A DNA stretch of 64,000 nt. Source: Lingula anatina (taxonomy: Eukaryota > Brachiopoda > Lingulata > Lingulida > Lingulidae). Below, piece after piece: positions 25,601-37,728 of this stretch; the first letter of the stretch is position 1; each line of letters opens with the position of its first letter. A model generated the notes under the pieces. The model worked only from the letters and a program-made list of their open reading frames with translations, had not been told where the DNA came from and did no database searches. The stretch spans positions 324,087 to 388,086 of the forward strand of contig NW_019775385.1 in assembly GCF_001039355.2 (NCBI RefSeq), in the 5' to 3' direction. The position numbers and the translations under genes were made by a program.

Positions 25601-28600
25601 GCCGGTTTGTTGGCGGCTGCAGAGGTTGCGTTGTTGTGTGGCATCCCAAGTTCATTTTCCAGTGACAGAATTTCGTTTACTTCGTGTACTGAAAAAAAAT
25701 CCGGTCAGTGTGTGAATGTCCATAAGTTTGACAGTGGCGATAAGTGGACTTCTCTCCCCCCTGTCCGATTTTTTTGTCTACCTCAAAAGAAACACTTACT
25801 CTCGATCAGCAAAAGTACATGATAATCAGATTTATTGATATAAGTCTTCTACGGTCATTTTAATTGATTTTATTCAGAAACAATCTCTCCACAAGGATAA
25901 ATTAACACAATGATACATACATTTTGACGGATCTGTTGGATCCTTCATAAAGTTCGTCACAGCTTGACTTAGCTTATCCTCCTCATCGAACTTTCTCCTC
26001 AGAATGGTCCATCTTTGGTACACACCAGACACTGAAATGGGTAATATAAACTGCAGTGCACGGCAATTTGAAGCAAAAGGATGATACAGGTGTTATTAAT
26101 CTGTCTCTAATAACCTACTAATTAGGAACCAGTTCACAAATCAGATATGTTTTATCTCATGCCCGTTTTGTTAACTAAGTATTTTGTATAATCAAATATG
26201 AAAAAAAAAATAATGGTAAAGTAGAGAGGCTATAAAATGTAATTTGTACACATTTTAAACCTTTGTCACAACCGGCCGTACGGGCTCTTACGGGCTGTTA
26301 GGCTTCGTTCACATGCAATGTCTATTTTCTAATTTCTATTTTCTATTTGCGCTATCTTATAATCACGGTCTGTGCCCTGAATATCCCGCCGCGTAATGAC
26401 TGGTAGCGCGAGCCAGTTACTTATAGTAACTAATAGTAACTGGCTCGCGCTGCCAGTAATTACGCCGCGGGATATTCAGGCCACAGACCGTGATCATAAG
26501 ACATACCGCAAATAGAAAATAGAATTTAGAAAATAGACATTGCATGTGAACGAAGCCTTAGCGTCCAAATTTTGCGCAGAATCTCACGTGCCGCGCAAGT
26601 CCTTCTTGCGAAATTTTGAGTTTGCAGACAGCCCGTAAGCACGTACGGAGGATGTTGGACATGTCCAAAGGATTCTACGAATAATCTGCAAACAACTAGG
26701 TCGCAAACGTAACTTGCTCCAGTCGCAAGGAGTTTGCGAGAGGTACGCAAGTGAGTCGTGCGTGGTCCAGGACGCACGTCGTAAACAATGAAGGAGCAAG
26801 TGGCCTTTACGTGTTGAGTACGACGCACGCCCTCACATCCAACGAACAAAGTTGAAAGTACGGCGGAAGTGCGTCGCCCCCACGCCAGAACGCTCGTGTC
26901 TCGACAAATAACGCCGCTTGTGCCTCGTGTACAACATTAAAAAAAATTCGAACTGTGCTAAATTCAGCTTCTAATAGGCCTCCAAAAGGCAAGGGAAAGA
27001 AGCTTAGAGAGCAGAAAAAAAGGGAGGAGGAAAAAGAGAGAAGGGGAGAACAGGAGGCAAAACTGACGCACGCGGTCAGTACGCCATTATAAGCGTGTGA
27101 GGCAAGTGTGAATCAAAAGGAAATTACTCTCGCCGTGCGTAGCATTCTCTTCATAAATGGTGAGTGCGTGCCACGTACGCAGGTAGCAAGACAAAAACTG
27201 AGTACATCGCACCTTGCAATTAGCGTCCTTGCTCCTCACGTGGACCCTGCGACTCGAAAGGAAGACTTGCGACTTTCCATTTCAAAATTCCCTCTACCTC
27301 TTCGAACTCAACGGCCTCCACTGCACCCAAAATTCGCAGGGGCCGTGCGATCTAAAAATTCGTGCGCCCGGTTGTGACCGAGGCTTTAGTGATAGAAGCA
27401 TTATTATAATTATTATTACCGTCTTTTTCTAAACCATAAGCCTCGGTCACAACCGGCCGTACGGGCTCTTACAGGCAGTTTGCGTCCAAATTTTGGGCAG
27501 AATCTCACTTCCCACGCAAGTCCTTCGTACGAAATTTCGAGTTCGCAGACAGCCCGTAAGCACGTACGGAGGATGTTGGACGTGTCCAAGAGATTCTACG
27601 AATAACCTTCGAACAGGCGTGGGGGTGACGCACCTGGTCGCATTCCCAGTGTGCTCTCGACTTTTTTCGTTAGTTGTGAGGGCGTGCGCATTACTCCACA
27701 CGCAAAGGGCACTTGCTCCTTCATTGCTTGCGACGTGCGTCTTGCACAACACACGTCTCTCTTGCTTACTCCGGACGAGGGTAGCAAGTTACGCTTGCGG
27801 CCTCGCTGTTCGCAGGCTATTCGTAGAATCTTTTGGACATGTCCAACATCTTCCGTGCGTGCTTACGGGCTCTCTGCGAACTCGAAATTGCGTAAGAAGG
27901 ACTTGCGTGGGACGTGAGATTCTGCGCAAAAATTGGACGCAAACAACCAGTAATAGCCCGTACGGCCGGTTGTGACCGAGGCTTAAGGTGCTTGCCTACT
28001 ATCTAATATCTACAAAACGATGTGGGGCTGTTTCTTTTATTATTTTACCTACGTTACAAACTCCTGGATTCGCCCATGTAAAATCTAAGCTGTTATTGTG
28101 AATATACCCTCATAGCTACCGAATGTAACACACAACTGGCGATTTTTAAAAAACGATTATTTGTCTTTTGGCAAACTTAACTTTTCATTATATCAAAATA
28201 TGACGAATAATCTTCATTAGCATTGAATTATCTAATCAACCATTTATTATTTTTTTTGATGAGCACATTACTACAAACTACTACACTTACCCTTGTCATA
28301 CTGTCCGACCAAAGATCTTTTATGAAATCTAGCGCTGACTGCCGCTTCCATTCTTTGGACGCCTTCAACGGAACGCTTAACGTGCTTACGCAAGGTCAAC
28401 GTGAAGGTAACGTTAGAGGTCAAATATGCCCCAAGATCTATATTACCCCCTTCTTCAGGGCTGATAGACTCATCCTGGAGGAATAAATACAAGAATGCTA
28501 TAAAGTATTATAATCAATGTACACTTATAGCCGATATTATTTGTATTCAGTTTTGTATCATTCCGTATATTTATTACAATTTTATGCAGTCCGCTAATAA

Positions 28601-31231
28601 AGCGCACATATCCACCTTGTTATGCATGATAAATATTCAATTTTTCATACAATGTATTAAATTATTTTCCATGATCTCCATTCTACTTCGCGGGCGTTAT
28701 TATAATAAACCAGCGGTAATCGATTGTCCCGGAATTCAGATTATCATATAATTGATATGAAAGGCTTCAAAAATGGCGGAAGATCCAGTTGATGTAGTAA
28801 GCGGATTTTTCTCACTTGTCACTTCACATATAACTTTAAATCAAATATTTCATATTACCTCGTTATACCTATTGTGCGGCTATCAATAAAAGCATATCTA
28901 CCTGATCTTCGGGTTTGTCAAACACCTGTACATGTCCAGCGACACTGGTCAGTATCCCTCCGCTAACACGCTGGACTTCATCTGTCTCAATGTCCACTTC
29001 GTCAGTGTCCAAGTCAGTATTATCCTCCACGTAGATGTCCTTGGAGGAAAAATGCTTCTTAATTTCTATTTCCCCAAACTGCAGCTCTGTTGACCTAGGA
29101 TGAAAGGATTGATAATGGTAATGTGATGGTCATAATTACAATATTTTATAAACTGAATGACATCAACAACACAAATAAAGCAAAGTGTGATAAACAGAAA
29201 TCATATATACGAATTTGAAAAGGCAATCATATTTTACATTTGGTTATTATAAAAAAGCATGGAAAGGACATCGGAAAAATTAATGATAAACAAATATATA
29301 AATATTTTACTTAATAAACTTATGATGTCATAAAATGTTAACTTTTTTCTTGTCAGTTTCTTTGTTTTTGCTTGCTTTGCCTTCATCATGCACATTGCCC
29401 ACACATATATATATATAGGACAACTAAATAATGTACTTGCATGTAGCGTGAGTTGTGTTTCCCCATGACGTCCGTCTCTATGACATTTTCTTTGTCACGC
29501 ACCAAATTCGTTTGAAGTACCGATAAAATGGAGCGCTTAAAATTCATGACATTTGTATTTCCTAAAACAAAATAGGGGAGTTCAATGCAGGTTTAGATGT
29601 ATCAGATGTATAAATAAAGGTAAACTAACTTGCTTTTAAACTTTTAAACGATGCTTGTAAACGATGTGAAATGGTCATCTAATTACTATAAGATTTACAG
29701 CGCATGCTATATTTTTGTGAGAATGTGATTATGGAGAAAACGTCTATCAGAGAGCAAAGGCACGCGCACCCACCCCAATATTTTTAAAATTTGAAGACAA
29801 GTTTTATTTAGGTTGAGGTATGCGTCGCATGAAAAAGCTAAGAAAAAATTGTCCCCGTTTGTCGTCTTACCTAAATCTTTCTTGGTAAACCTAGCCTCGG
29901 CAATAGTTCCGTTCCCCAGTTGAACAAACCAGGTAGGCTGGTCATACAGGTCGTCAGCAGACAGAGGAGCCTCAGACTGGGAGGTCGTGCTATTGAAAAA
30001 AATAAATAAATAAAAAAAAATATATATAGCGAATAAGTGAAAAAGATTGTAATTTACATATTATTTTGACTATTGTAATACACCACGTCACGTAAAGTAA
30101 AACGGTCCTCACCCATTTCCCTTTATCACTTGTACAAACACATTGCGCATAAACATAAGGAAGGACGATGCGTTGTTATCAAGGTAGTTTCCAAAGCCAT
30201 CTGGAAAATAAGCAGTGCATCAACATATTTTACTTTCACGTGCTACTGCTTGAAATGTTTTACAATAACAGTGATCTTAAACAAATGTATGTGATTAGTT
30301 TACCTGTGCATGAGATAATTAGCTATCAATTTATTACCATTAACTAGTATCTTATAAAATAAATAAGGTAAACGAAAAAAAAAAAAAACACCATGTACAT
30401 GCATCAACTGGGCGGTCGTTTTATCAAACAATGTCACAAAGACTGAGAGAGTGGTAAAAGGAGTCATTGACATAGCACAAGTTAGATAAGAAAAATAAAC
30501 AGAGATGAATACAAAAATATGTACTAAATACCTCCAATATACTCCACATCTACATCAGCGGAGATGTGAAATATTTCCTCTGCCGGGCCAAATAGTTTGG
30601 CCTCACTTTCATAGTGGTAATGGAGAGTTGTTTCCTGGAAACGCAACAACGTTAGCGTTACTTATTTTTGCATGTTGGTTTACTTATTACACTGTCTAGG
30701 GTTTAAATTTCTATATAGTCTAAAGATGATTGAAACCTGTGGTAAGGAGGGGTAAAACGTTATTCACTAAGGTTCAGATGGTGCATAGACTTGAATGTAG
30801 GATCTAGTTGTGTTAGGAATATCTTACTGGTATTGATTCTGAATGCTTGATAACATCTACTATTATTGATAAACGAATATATACCAGCGACATGTATAAG
30901 AGTATAATTTTATTTATATGATGCAAGAAATGTTACTTAATGGTTTTGTCATCCCGACATGTTAAAAGTTGTGTTAGCCAAGCTCATCCAAAAGAGACAA
31001 CTATCTTAACAAGAATTAATAAAAACAATCAAATAAACAAACAGACAGGCAAATAAATAAATAAATAAATAAATAATAGTATGTGGTTCACGGGACTATT
31101 AGTACTCTTACATGTAAATCAGCCTTAGGCAGTGTGGACGAATCTTTCGACACGTAGTCCTCCTCGCCCTTGCATAAGGTTGACAGCACCAGAGCGACAA
31201 CAAGGCACAGGTAAATAACAATAAACCTCAT
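22254..31231 (-). CDS. LLTP-1: secreted vitellogenin/MTP-like large lipid transfer protein, intact copy
   Basis: Thirteen coding exons: 31231-31112, 30634-30532, 30200-30113, 29989-29871, 29561-29441, 29094-28902, 28474-28291, 26031-25921, 25688-25567, 25080-24994, 24839-23511, 23126-22947 and 22361-22254. They total 2865 bases, 954 residues, open throughout. A signal peptide (MRFIVIYLCLVVALVLSTLC) leads into a vitellogenin-N type beta region (to about residue 300), then the helical superhelix (IGNFGDNRLTPVVLAV, CIHALRRNFHVESV, ELREAAVVTIKGELAYRKVL), the hallmark of MTP, vitellogenin and apolipophorin. A furin-type RTKR lies near residue 661; KHVKR near 282 is a second candidate. The remaining 293 residues have conserved Cys (SCSSWG, KHCLSH, YCKVYG, NPCSHC, LCFSF) and a basic WRWTWG tail ending GSC. 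VWD and DUF1943-like regions were not seen. Expected role is extracellular or secretory-pathway lipid binding. Similar in length to MTP (about 890). Confidence 0.85.
23313..23358. repeat. 46-base palindrome in the penultimate intron of LLTP-1
   Basis: The halves 23313-23335 and 23336-23358 (TTATTTCCCCAAACATCTAC...) are inverted copies with two mismatches. Both mismatches become G-U pairs in a minus-strand transcript, which is the sense direction of LLTP-1. Confidence 0.85.
26258..27385. mobile_element. Non-autonomous TIR transposon carrying a second, nested element
   Basis: The element lies in the seventh coding-region intron of LLTP-1. The left end (26258, AACCTTTGTCACAACCGG) and right end (27385, reverse complement AGCCTCGGTCACAACCGG) are inverted repeats shared with the neighbour at 27439-27983. 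TA precedes the left end. Sub-terminal sequence (GCGTCCAAATTTTG, AGCCCGTAAGCACGTACGG, GGACATGTCC) is also shared. The element is interrupted near its left end by the MITE at 26301-26557. The purine-rich stretch around 26990-27060 might be a transposase relic, but no domain is recognisable. Confidence 0.75.
26301..26557. mobile_element. Fully palindromic MITE, PIF/Harbinger-like
   Basis: This 257-base unit begins GGCTTCGTTCACATGCAATG and ends with its reverse complement. The two halves pair along almost their whole length, meeting in the core near 26430. It is flanked by TTA on both sides (26298-26300 and 26558-26560). A 3-bp TWA target duplication and a GG..GTTCACA-type terminus are the habit of PIF/Harbinger elements. 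Removing it restores the sub-terminal continuity of the outer element. Confidence 0.85.
27439..27983. mobile_element. 545-base fold-back element, sister of the preceding one
   Basis: The ends are AGCCTCGGTCACAACCGGCC and its reverse complement, with TA on both sides (27437-27438, 27984-27985). The inverted homology continues inward for well over 100 bases through GGACGTGTCC / GGACATGTCC. It lies only 53 bases from the sister element, in the same LLTP-1 intron. It is GC-richer than the surrounding introns. No coding capacity seen. Confidence 0.85.
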
Positions 31232-32881
31232 TTTCTTGATAAACACGTATCTTGGAAACTTAACAAGGTGGGATGATAACTGAAAGGGAATGCGACATAT
31301 ATCAGAAAATATTGTACGACATTAACACGAAGACAGTATAAAACGCACAAAGGTTTTTACTTAACATTGTCCTATAATGTTTTTAAATGTGTTTTGTGAA
31401 TTTTTGTTATATTGTGCATTTAATTAAAGTCATTAGATAGCGTCCATTAAGGTGAAGACGCATCTTTTGGCATGTACATGTAGTCGTATAAGGACGTTTG
31501 TTTGTCCTTATCTAATATACATGTAGTGAAACAAATACTAACAAGAAAGCAGCTCTAATATTACAATACATTACGTTTGATAGTGAAATACCTTAATAAA
31601 TAAGTACCTAAAAGGAAACTTACATTTTGTTTTTTTAAACAAATAATCAGGTTCTGACCTACTATTAATTGGGTCACAAAATTTTACATCGCTTATTTCA
31701 AAGACAAAACATTAAAAAGCTGGCAGAAATTGTGCTGATAATTGTGTATTTTATGGGGTATCATATTTTGTAAATTATTAATTAACAATTTCAATGTCCA
31801 GAATTACACCCGGTTTTATTAATAATAAAATTAATCATTACTAAAATAATTTAATGACAGTGGCTCTATTCACCAACTTAACACGACTTTATTTATACTC
31901 TATCTCTTACCTGCATATTTACTCATATTCTTTGCAACTCCCTTTGGGTGATCATAAAAATCTTCCATTCTATTTTGTCAATCGCCTATTCAATATTTCC
32001 TTGCTACGAAATCTCTGGAGCACGTGCTTACGTCTTTTACAATTAAATATTAAACATATTATTTTTATTACATCATACTTTAAAACTTCCCGAAGTAGAA
32101 TTCGCATCTGTTATCCGCGTCACGGGAGAGTGCTCTTTGATTGTAAATTTAAAGAATCAACCGAGGCCTTGACCCTGACAGTTTTCATTCTTGGAAAAAA
32201 AATCACGCGTTGATTTTTAAGGATATTTAACGTGTACTCCGTAACTTGCTGTATCTTTATTTATTTGTATTTGATTACAGCTAGGTTACAGTGACAAAAC
32301 AGTGAGGTGTAACCGTTTAACTTTTAACAACGGCAACAGAAGCAACCAACAACAATAAAATAATCATGGTTAAATGCCGATGGAGCAAAGACCTGCGATG
32401 TATAACAGAACTGAAATAACTCATATTGCTTAAACTACCTAAAAAACAACCATATTTCATACACCGATAAGAAACGAATCTCTGTCAATCCTGGTTGCAA
32501 CTGGCTGGAACCTTGTATCAGTTCGAGCAATATGATATTTACATTTAAAAAAATACAGAATTAAACATATAAATTGGTTTTCCCTCATTTAATATGTAGA
32601 TAGACCAAACTATGATCCTAATTAAAATTAATCGGATTTAATGAAATATCTAAAATTGTGGTCCCTATCACCGACCAAACGACTTTCCACCTAAAATATA
32701 CAACTAACAGTACGACGTTGCAAGCTTTTTATGTTTTGTCTTTGAGATAAGACATGTAAAAGAAACAAGCAAACAAGCAACCGTTCAGACCACCATTCTT
32801 GTGAAAATATTTTTTTAAATCTTATAACAGTGATAATAAAGAATAAAAACAAATCAATAAAATACAGCGTTGTCCACTTAC

Positions 32882-33250
32882 CCATCCCAGGCGTCTTCTT
32901 GCCCCAACGGCTTCAATAACTAGTGCACTTTGCTATCCATTCGTTTTATACACTTCACAAAGAAATGTATTCATGTAACGGAGCCAACTTCCATTTTAAT
33001 TGCAAAATTAGTTTCCTTGTTTACTTGAACTGAAATTCATTTAAATTCAGTACATTAATGCTTTCTTTGAAAATGTTTCTCATGGACAGATTAACCCGCA
33101 GAATGAAAGGGCAACCTCCCATATCGAGGCAAAAGGAACGCAGCGGACCATGAATAAAACACAACCAGTTGCATGTTTACACAGAAAAGCATCCAAAGCC
33201 TGTTTTAAACTTGTTAGATGGAGAATGTCCAAATATTTCTCACTAAAATA
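32882..33250 (-). promoter_or_regulatory. LLTP-1 promoter with putative non-coding first exon
   Basis: On the minus strand TATAAAA at 32950-32944 is followed about 60 bases later by a GTAAGT donor at 32881-32876. A non-coding exon of roughly 36-40 bases (about 32920-32882) could splice to the acceptor at 31252/31251, 20 bases before the LLTP-1 ATG. The upstream 300 bases align with the repeat units before LLTP-2: the word ATAAAACACAACCAGT at 33154-33169 corresponds to ATAAAACACAATCAGT there, and AAGCATCCAAA...TTTAAACTTG to AACATCCAAATAAACATTTAAACTTG-type sequence. The conserved TATA-exon-donor order supports the model; no transcript evidence is available. Confidence 0.6.
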
Positions 33251-34428
33251 CCATTTCTTGTTGAGGTACGAAAAAGTACAAAATTTCCTCTTGGGTGATT
33301 TATTCACATCATCAACGTTGGCTTAATTTAATACTAGCTTACTGAACAGATATGTGTGGTGCTGAGTTATTTGCAATTTACATAAAGTTTCTTCACTACA
33401 TGTTTTTTTTACTTCAAAGCTATGTTTTGTTATTATTTGTTTGTGTAAGCGTGATTCTTTCTATTCTTATTCATCATGACAAATTGGATTTCTTTATGAA
33501 AGATTTTAAACATAACATGAGTAATCAATCGCTGCATGGAAATGTTTAAAGGCAAATAATACTAGTACTACCTTCAACCAAATTTAATATGAACTTTATA
33601 GTATACATTCTCATAGTCACAACGTCACTACTGGCGTGGTAATAGAATGATAAAATCTAATCAAACATCTTATTATGCGGGGCTAAGAGCAAGTGAAATA
33701 ATCAGTAATCGATAATAATTCAATAATGCAACCGATATCAAATTTAAAGGATGAAAATAAACAGCTGAATTTATTGTAATTCATCCAGGTTTATTAATGT
33801 GTTCTTCGTAAATGTTTTCCCTGAAATAGCTATTTTAGTTTTTCTTCTCCCTCATTAGAAAATCAAGTAAATGTAAATGTGTAAATTGATGTTTATCAGA
33901 GACCACATGAATGCTTTTCTAGCTTCATTGTAACATGCAATACACTGCCTCATGAAGATTATTCACCAAAATTTAAAATTTCAAATTGTCAGCGAGAGGG
34001 AGAGAGATGGGGGTTTTGAAAGCTGCAGTCATCCGTTATACATGGAGTCACCTGTAATGCCGTACTTACTACAGACTAGACATTTTATAATAATATTTCA
34101 ATTTCAAAGTCATGTCTAGGTAAAATGTGTCATTTATTTCTACAAAACACATCTTATGTGAATTATGAAAATAGATACATGAAGGCTGCACAGATTAAGT
34201 TGAAATGTTGCATGCAAGTAATGGATGCTACTTGGCGTAAACTGAACGAAACAGTGTGTTTCAGCATTGTTGATATGCGCCATATCAATTATTGTGTCGC
34301 AGGGAACGCTCCACACAGTCTTACAGAGGTACACCCAGAATGGTGTGCCTATATAGAGGCTACGCCCAAGGCACCCAGAACTTACCACCGGGATACAGAT
34401 GTATTTACGGTTTACCTGCTACAAATAA

Positions 34429-34430
<2 letters not shown>
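33251..34430. other. Intergenic, nothing recognised
   Basis: AT-rich DNA between the LLTP-1 promoter and the microsatellites. No coding or repeat signal I can name. Confidence 0.5.
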
Positions 34431-34482
<52 letters not shown>

Positions 34483-34499
34483 TAAGACTGGTTTAAGCA

Positions 34500-34563
<64 letters not shown>
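34431..34563. repeat. (TA)n - poly-A - (TA)n compound repeat
   Basis: TA dinucleotides at 34431-34478, a 20-base spacer, poly-A at about 34499-34517, then TA dinucleotides to 34563. A similar poly-A/(TA)n block lies at about 45450-45545 in LLTP-2. Confidence 0.95.
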
Positions 34564-34565
<2 letters not shown>

Positions 34566-34574
34566 AGGCGCCCT

Positions 34575-37534
34575 CTGAGGGACCCTCTGTGACAGTCAAT
34601 TTCATTTCACAAGATAAAATATCCGTCAACGCAGAGTACCTGTATTTACAGATACTTGTGGAACAAAGGGTCTGAGCAGGAACCGCGGCAATCAAGATAG
34701 CTAGACTTGAAGTCTATAATATATCCGATATGTGAGTGGGCAGTACATGCCGAAGCAAAGGCTTACTGTTCCTACAGCAATACTTGTCCAAATTGAACAA
34801 GCTTTGATCGATGCCTAAAATATTATTCTAGTTCCAACTCCAAGAAACCTGTCGGGATAAAGCAATACCTTGCTGCTTAAGTAATAGCAGATGAGGCAAC
34901 ACGCACCACTGACCGTTGCTGTGACTACAGACACTGCTACACTGTATGAGCCTCCTTTGTGAAGCTTAAAACTCTTTCCAAGAGATAATGTTAAAATATG
35001 ATCTTGAAATAATGTTATTAATGGCTGTTGTATGACTTAAAATCAGTCATGTTTTTATTTTTTATTTTATTATTATTTTTTGCTTAATTAGATAATTTCA
35101 ACTGAATAGTTGATATCACAATTTCAGCGAATAGATTATAAAAAGTTATTAAAACAATATTTAAGCCATTGATTTCATTTATACGTTGGAACAGTAGGAA
35201 AAGATCAAAGCAAATGATATGGAAAAATATTCCAAATTAAATTTCAAGTCTCTAGTACTAATGAGGGATGTAACATCAAGTTTCTGGTACTGTGACGAAA
35301 GTCGCAAGAACACGTGCAACAATTAACATTTAATTGTATGAAATGAAGAAGGAAGTAAACCAAGTGACTTGATTCGTAAAATACGGAATAATTAGTATTT
35401 TCAGATACCAGAAATGCACCTTAAAGATCATAGGTTAACATAATTCACAAAATCCGTCTTCTTTAGTACCATATTTTCCTAAAAACAAGGTGCTTTCCAA
35501 ATTTTCAACCGCAATTGAATTTTAAATAAATGCAAGAGAGGCATGCAAACAAGTCAGCTTGCAAACAAGTCAGCTTGGCAAAAGAGAAAACCTTCAATCA
35601 ACGATCAATGAGATCTTGCTGTGTATACCCCATACACGGTCTATCATTACACTTACATGTATCAACATAGTTCCAGGCGTAGTTTAGTCGCAGTAACTTC
35701 TGTTGGTAATAAAGGGGAATGTTTAAATAACTAAAAACTCACATATCCAAATCAATTGCGATTATCATTCTGAACAGCAAGTTCATTATCATGGGCTGTG
35801 TGAAATGGTATAATAGAATAATATTTAAGTTCTCCAACAGTACGAAATTAGCCTGGGTTATCACAAATCGGGGGGGGGGGGGGGGATAAAAAAATTCTGC
35901 CTTGTGCCAACAGTCATTTTTACATAGTTTATTAAACTCTTACTAGCACGAGTTTTGCTTATCATACCGTGGTGCGAAATAAGCCCAGGTTAACCACCAT
36001 GCAGTCTGGGGTGAAGGGGGGGGTCCACTTTGTGCCAAAAGTCATGCTTTACATATTTTGTTGAACTCTAACTTGCACGAGTTATGCTCATCATACCGTG
36101 GTTGACTGTGTGGAGTGGGGTTTGTATGGGCTTTGTTTCAAAATCCTGATATTAACTGCCCAATTTACAAAGAATATTCTTGCCGCTTTGAAACTGCATT
36201 AACGACTTAATGTTTATTCGCCTTAGTTCAAATTATTTTATGAGACATGCATTATCTCTAGTGGGTTTGAATAGACAGTAGCTTAACCGCATATTGGTAG
36301 GTGTCTTCATAACAAAAAATTTGCAGTTATAGCAACTCCATAATGCCAAGCTTAGGAATGCATTCGTCCATTATTTTGACAGAGTGGAATGTTACAAGGA
36401 TTGAAAAGATTCTACCAGATAAGGACGTGCTTACATCATATGTTAGTCTCTACTTTTTCTTTTGATTTTACTAAATATCCCTCCCTGCTAGTTTGGACGA
36501 TTGAGATATTAAATGCATGAATTATAACAAAGGAGTTTCAGATAAAAAGCATGCATTTTATTATGCCTAAGATACAGTTACACGCGGATCCTGAAAAAGT
36601 TTCATTCAGGCAAATGAGAAAAACAATAAAATCTGAATATATAAAAGGGAAAAATATTGACCGATATATATTCTTAATACAATGTTTATATGTTACTCGA
36701 TATATTGATATACATATTTGTGCTACACAGTGTGTGTTTAAGTGTATTTTGATATTTATTTCTTTTACACTCATGTGTCTACCCTAAACTTCAGATAGCA
36801 TCAATGTGTTTTGTTTTAATCAATTAGATTCACACAAATAGAGAAAGCGCCGTTTCACCCAGGGAAATGTGTAAGTCAATAAAATCTGAATATGTAAAAC
36901 TGACAATAATCAATATTGTTATAAGGTTTAAGAAACTGAAACTGATAACTTAATTCTGAACAATTATGTAACATGTACTTTGTGGTCAGCTAAATTTTGA
37001 GCATGGACACTCGTTTTTAAATGAAGAATGCACAAAAGAAGCAATAGAAATGAAATAACCAATACATATTAAATAATAATTAATTAATTAATCAATTAAT
37101 AACCTGATAAACGCATTCAAAATTAATAAGATTAGTAAAAAAGAAACACGTATATAAAAAAAGATAAACAATGATACTGATAATAAATTGAACTTATTCA
37201 TTGTATTGACGGGTTCGAATAAATCTATGAAAGCCAACTAACTAAAAATAAATGAGTTGTATTTAACAAAACGGAAACCAAATTACTCGGACAGGACCTG
37301 CATGGATTACAAAAGTCATTTTTTTGACAACGTGAGAACAATGTTAGAACAATATAGGCCTATGCAGTTTGTGGTTGTAGTGTGAAGTAGTCTTTTTTAC
37401 TTGAATTAAGCACGATCTTCAACACATACAAATATGTCCACATGAACATGAACATGCACACGTACAAAAAAGCGCACACATATGTATTCAGACTAAGTCG
37501 ACAATTTTTTTTGTATCCCGTTGAACAAACATGT
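34575..37534 (-). other. 3' flank of LLTP-2, part of the duplicated block
   Basis: The region is collinear with 56090-59204 beyond LLTP-3. Examples: GAGTACCTGTATTTACAGAT at 34634 against GAGTACCTGTATTTGCAGAT at 56113; AATAAAATCTGAATATATAAAA at 36626 against 57882; ACAAAAGAAGCAATAG at 37032 against 58779. Non-coding. An AAT-type microsatellite is inside the gene beyond it (37678-37725). Confidence 0.8.
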
Positions 37535-37676
37535 CTAGCAGCTGCCCGCTTTAGCGATGAGTTTTCTTACAGAGCTTGCAATGTTCCAAGATAGGGATAA
37601 AGGACTCCACGGATTCCTGCTTCCCCAGGTCCATCTCCACTCCTGATATGAAAAAGACAGCTTCAATCCCATTTTT

Positions 37677-37677
<1 letters not shown>

Positions 37678-37725
<48 letters not shown>
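37678..37725. repeat. (AAT)n microsatellite in the last LLTP-2 intron
   Basis: About 16 ATA/AAT units. The last intron of LLTP-3 has a TTA-type array at 59366-59405 on the same strand. Confidence 0.97.

Positions 37726-37728
<3 letters not shown>

Noticed and set aside
26526-27975. Several Arg/Cys-rich frames of 60-160 residues on both strands
   Set aside because: They lie inside palindromic transposable elements. GC-richness and inverted symmetry produce the open frames; no domain seen.
22254-31231. LLTP genes as true vitellogenins (yolk proteins)
   Set aside because: At 954 residues they are far shorter than vitellogenins, and no VWD domain, poly-Ser phosvitin-like tract or GL/ICG motif is visible. 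MTP-like or a new LLTP branch fits better.
34405-34695. Open frames of repeated Tyr-Ile on both strands
   Set aside because: Translations of the (TA)n microsatellite. The same applies to frames at 45345-45632, 47289-47510 and 51055-51258.
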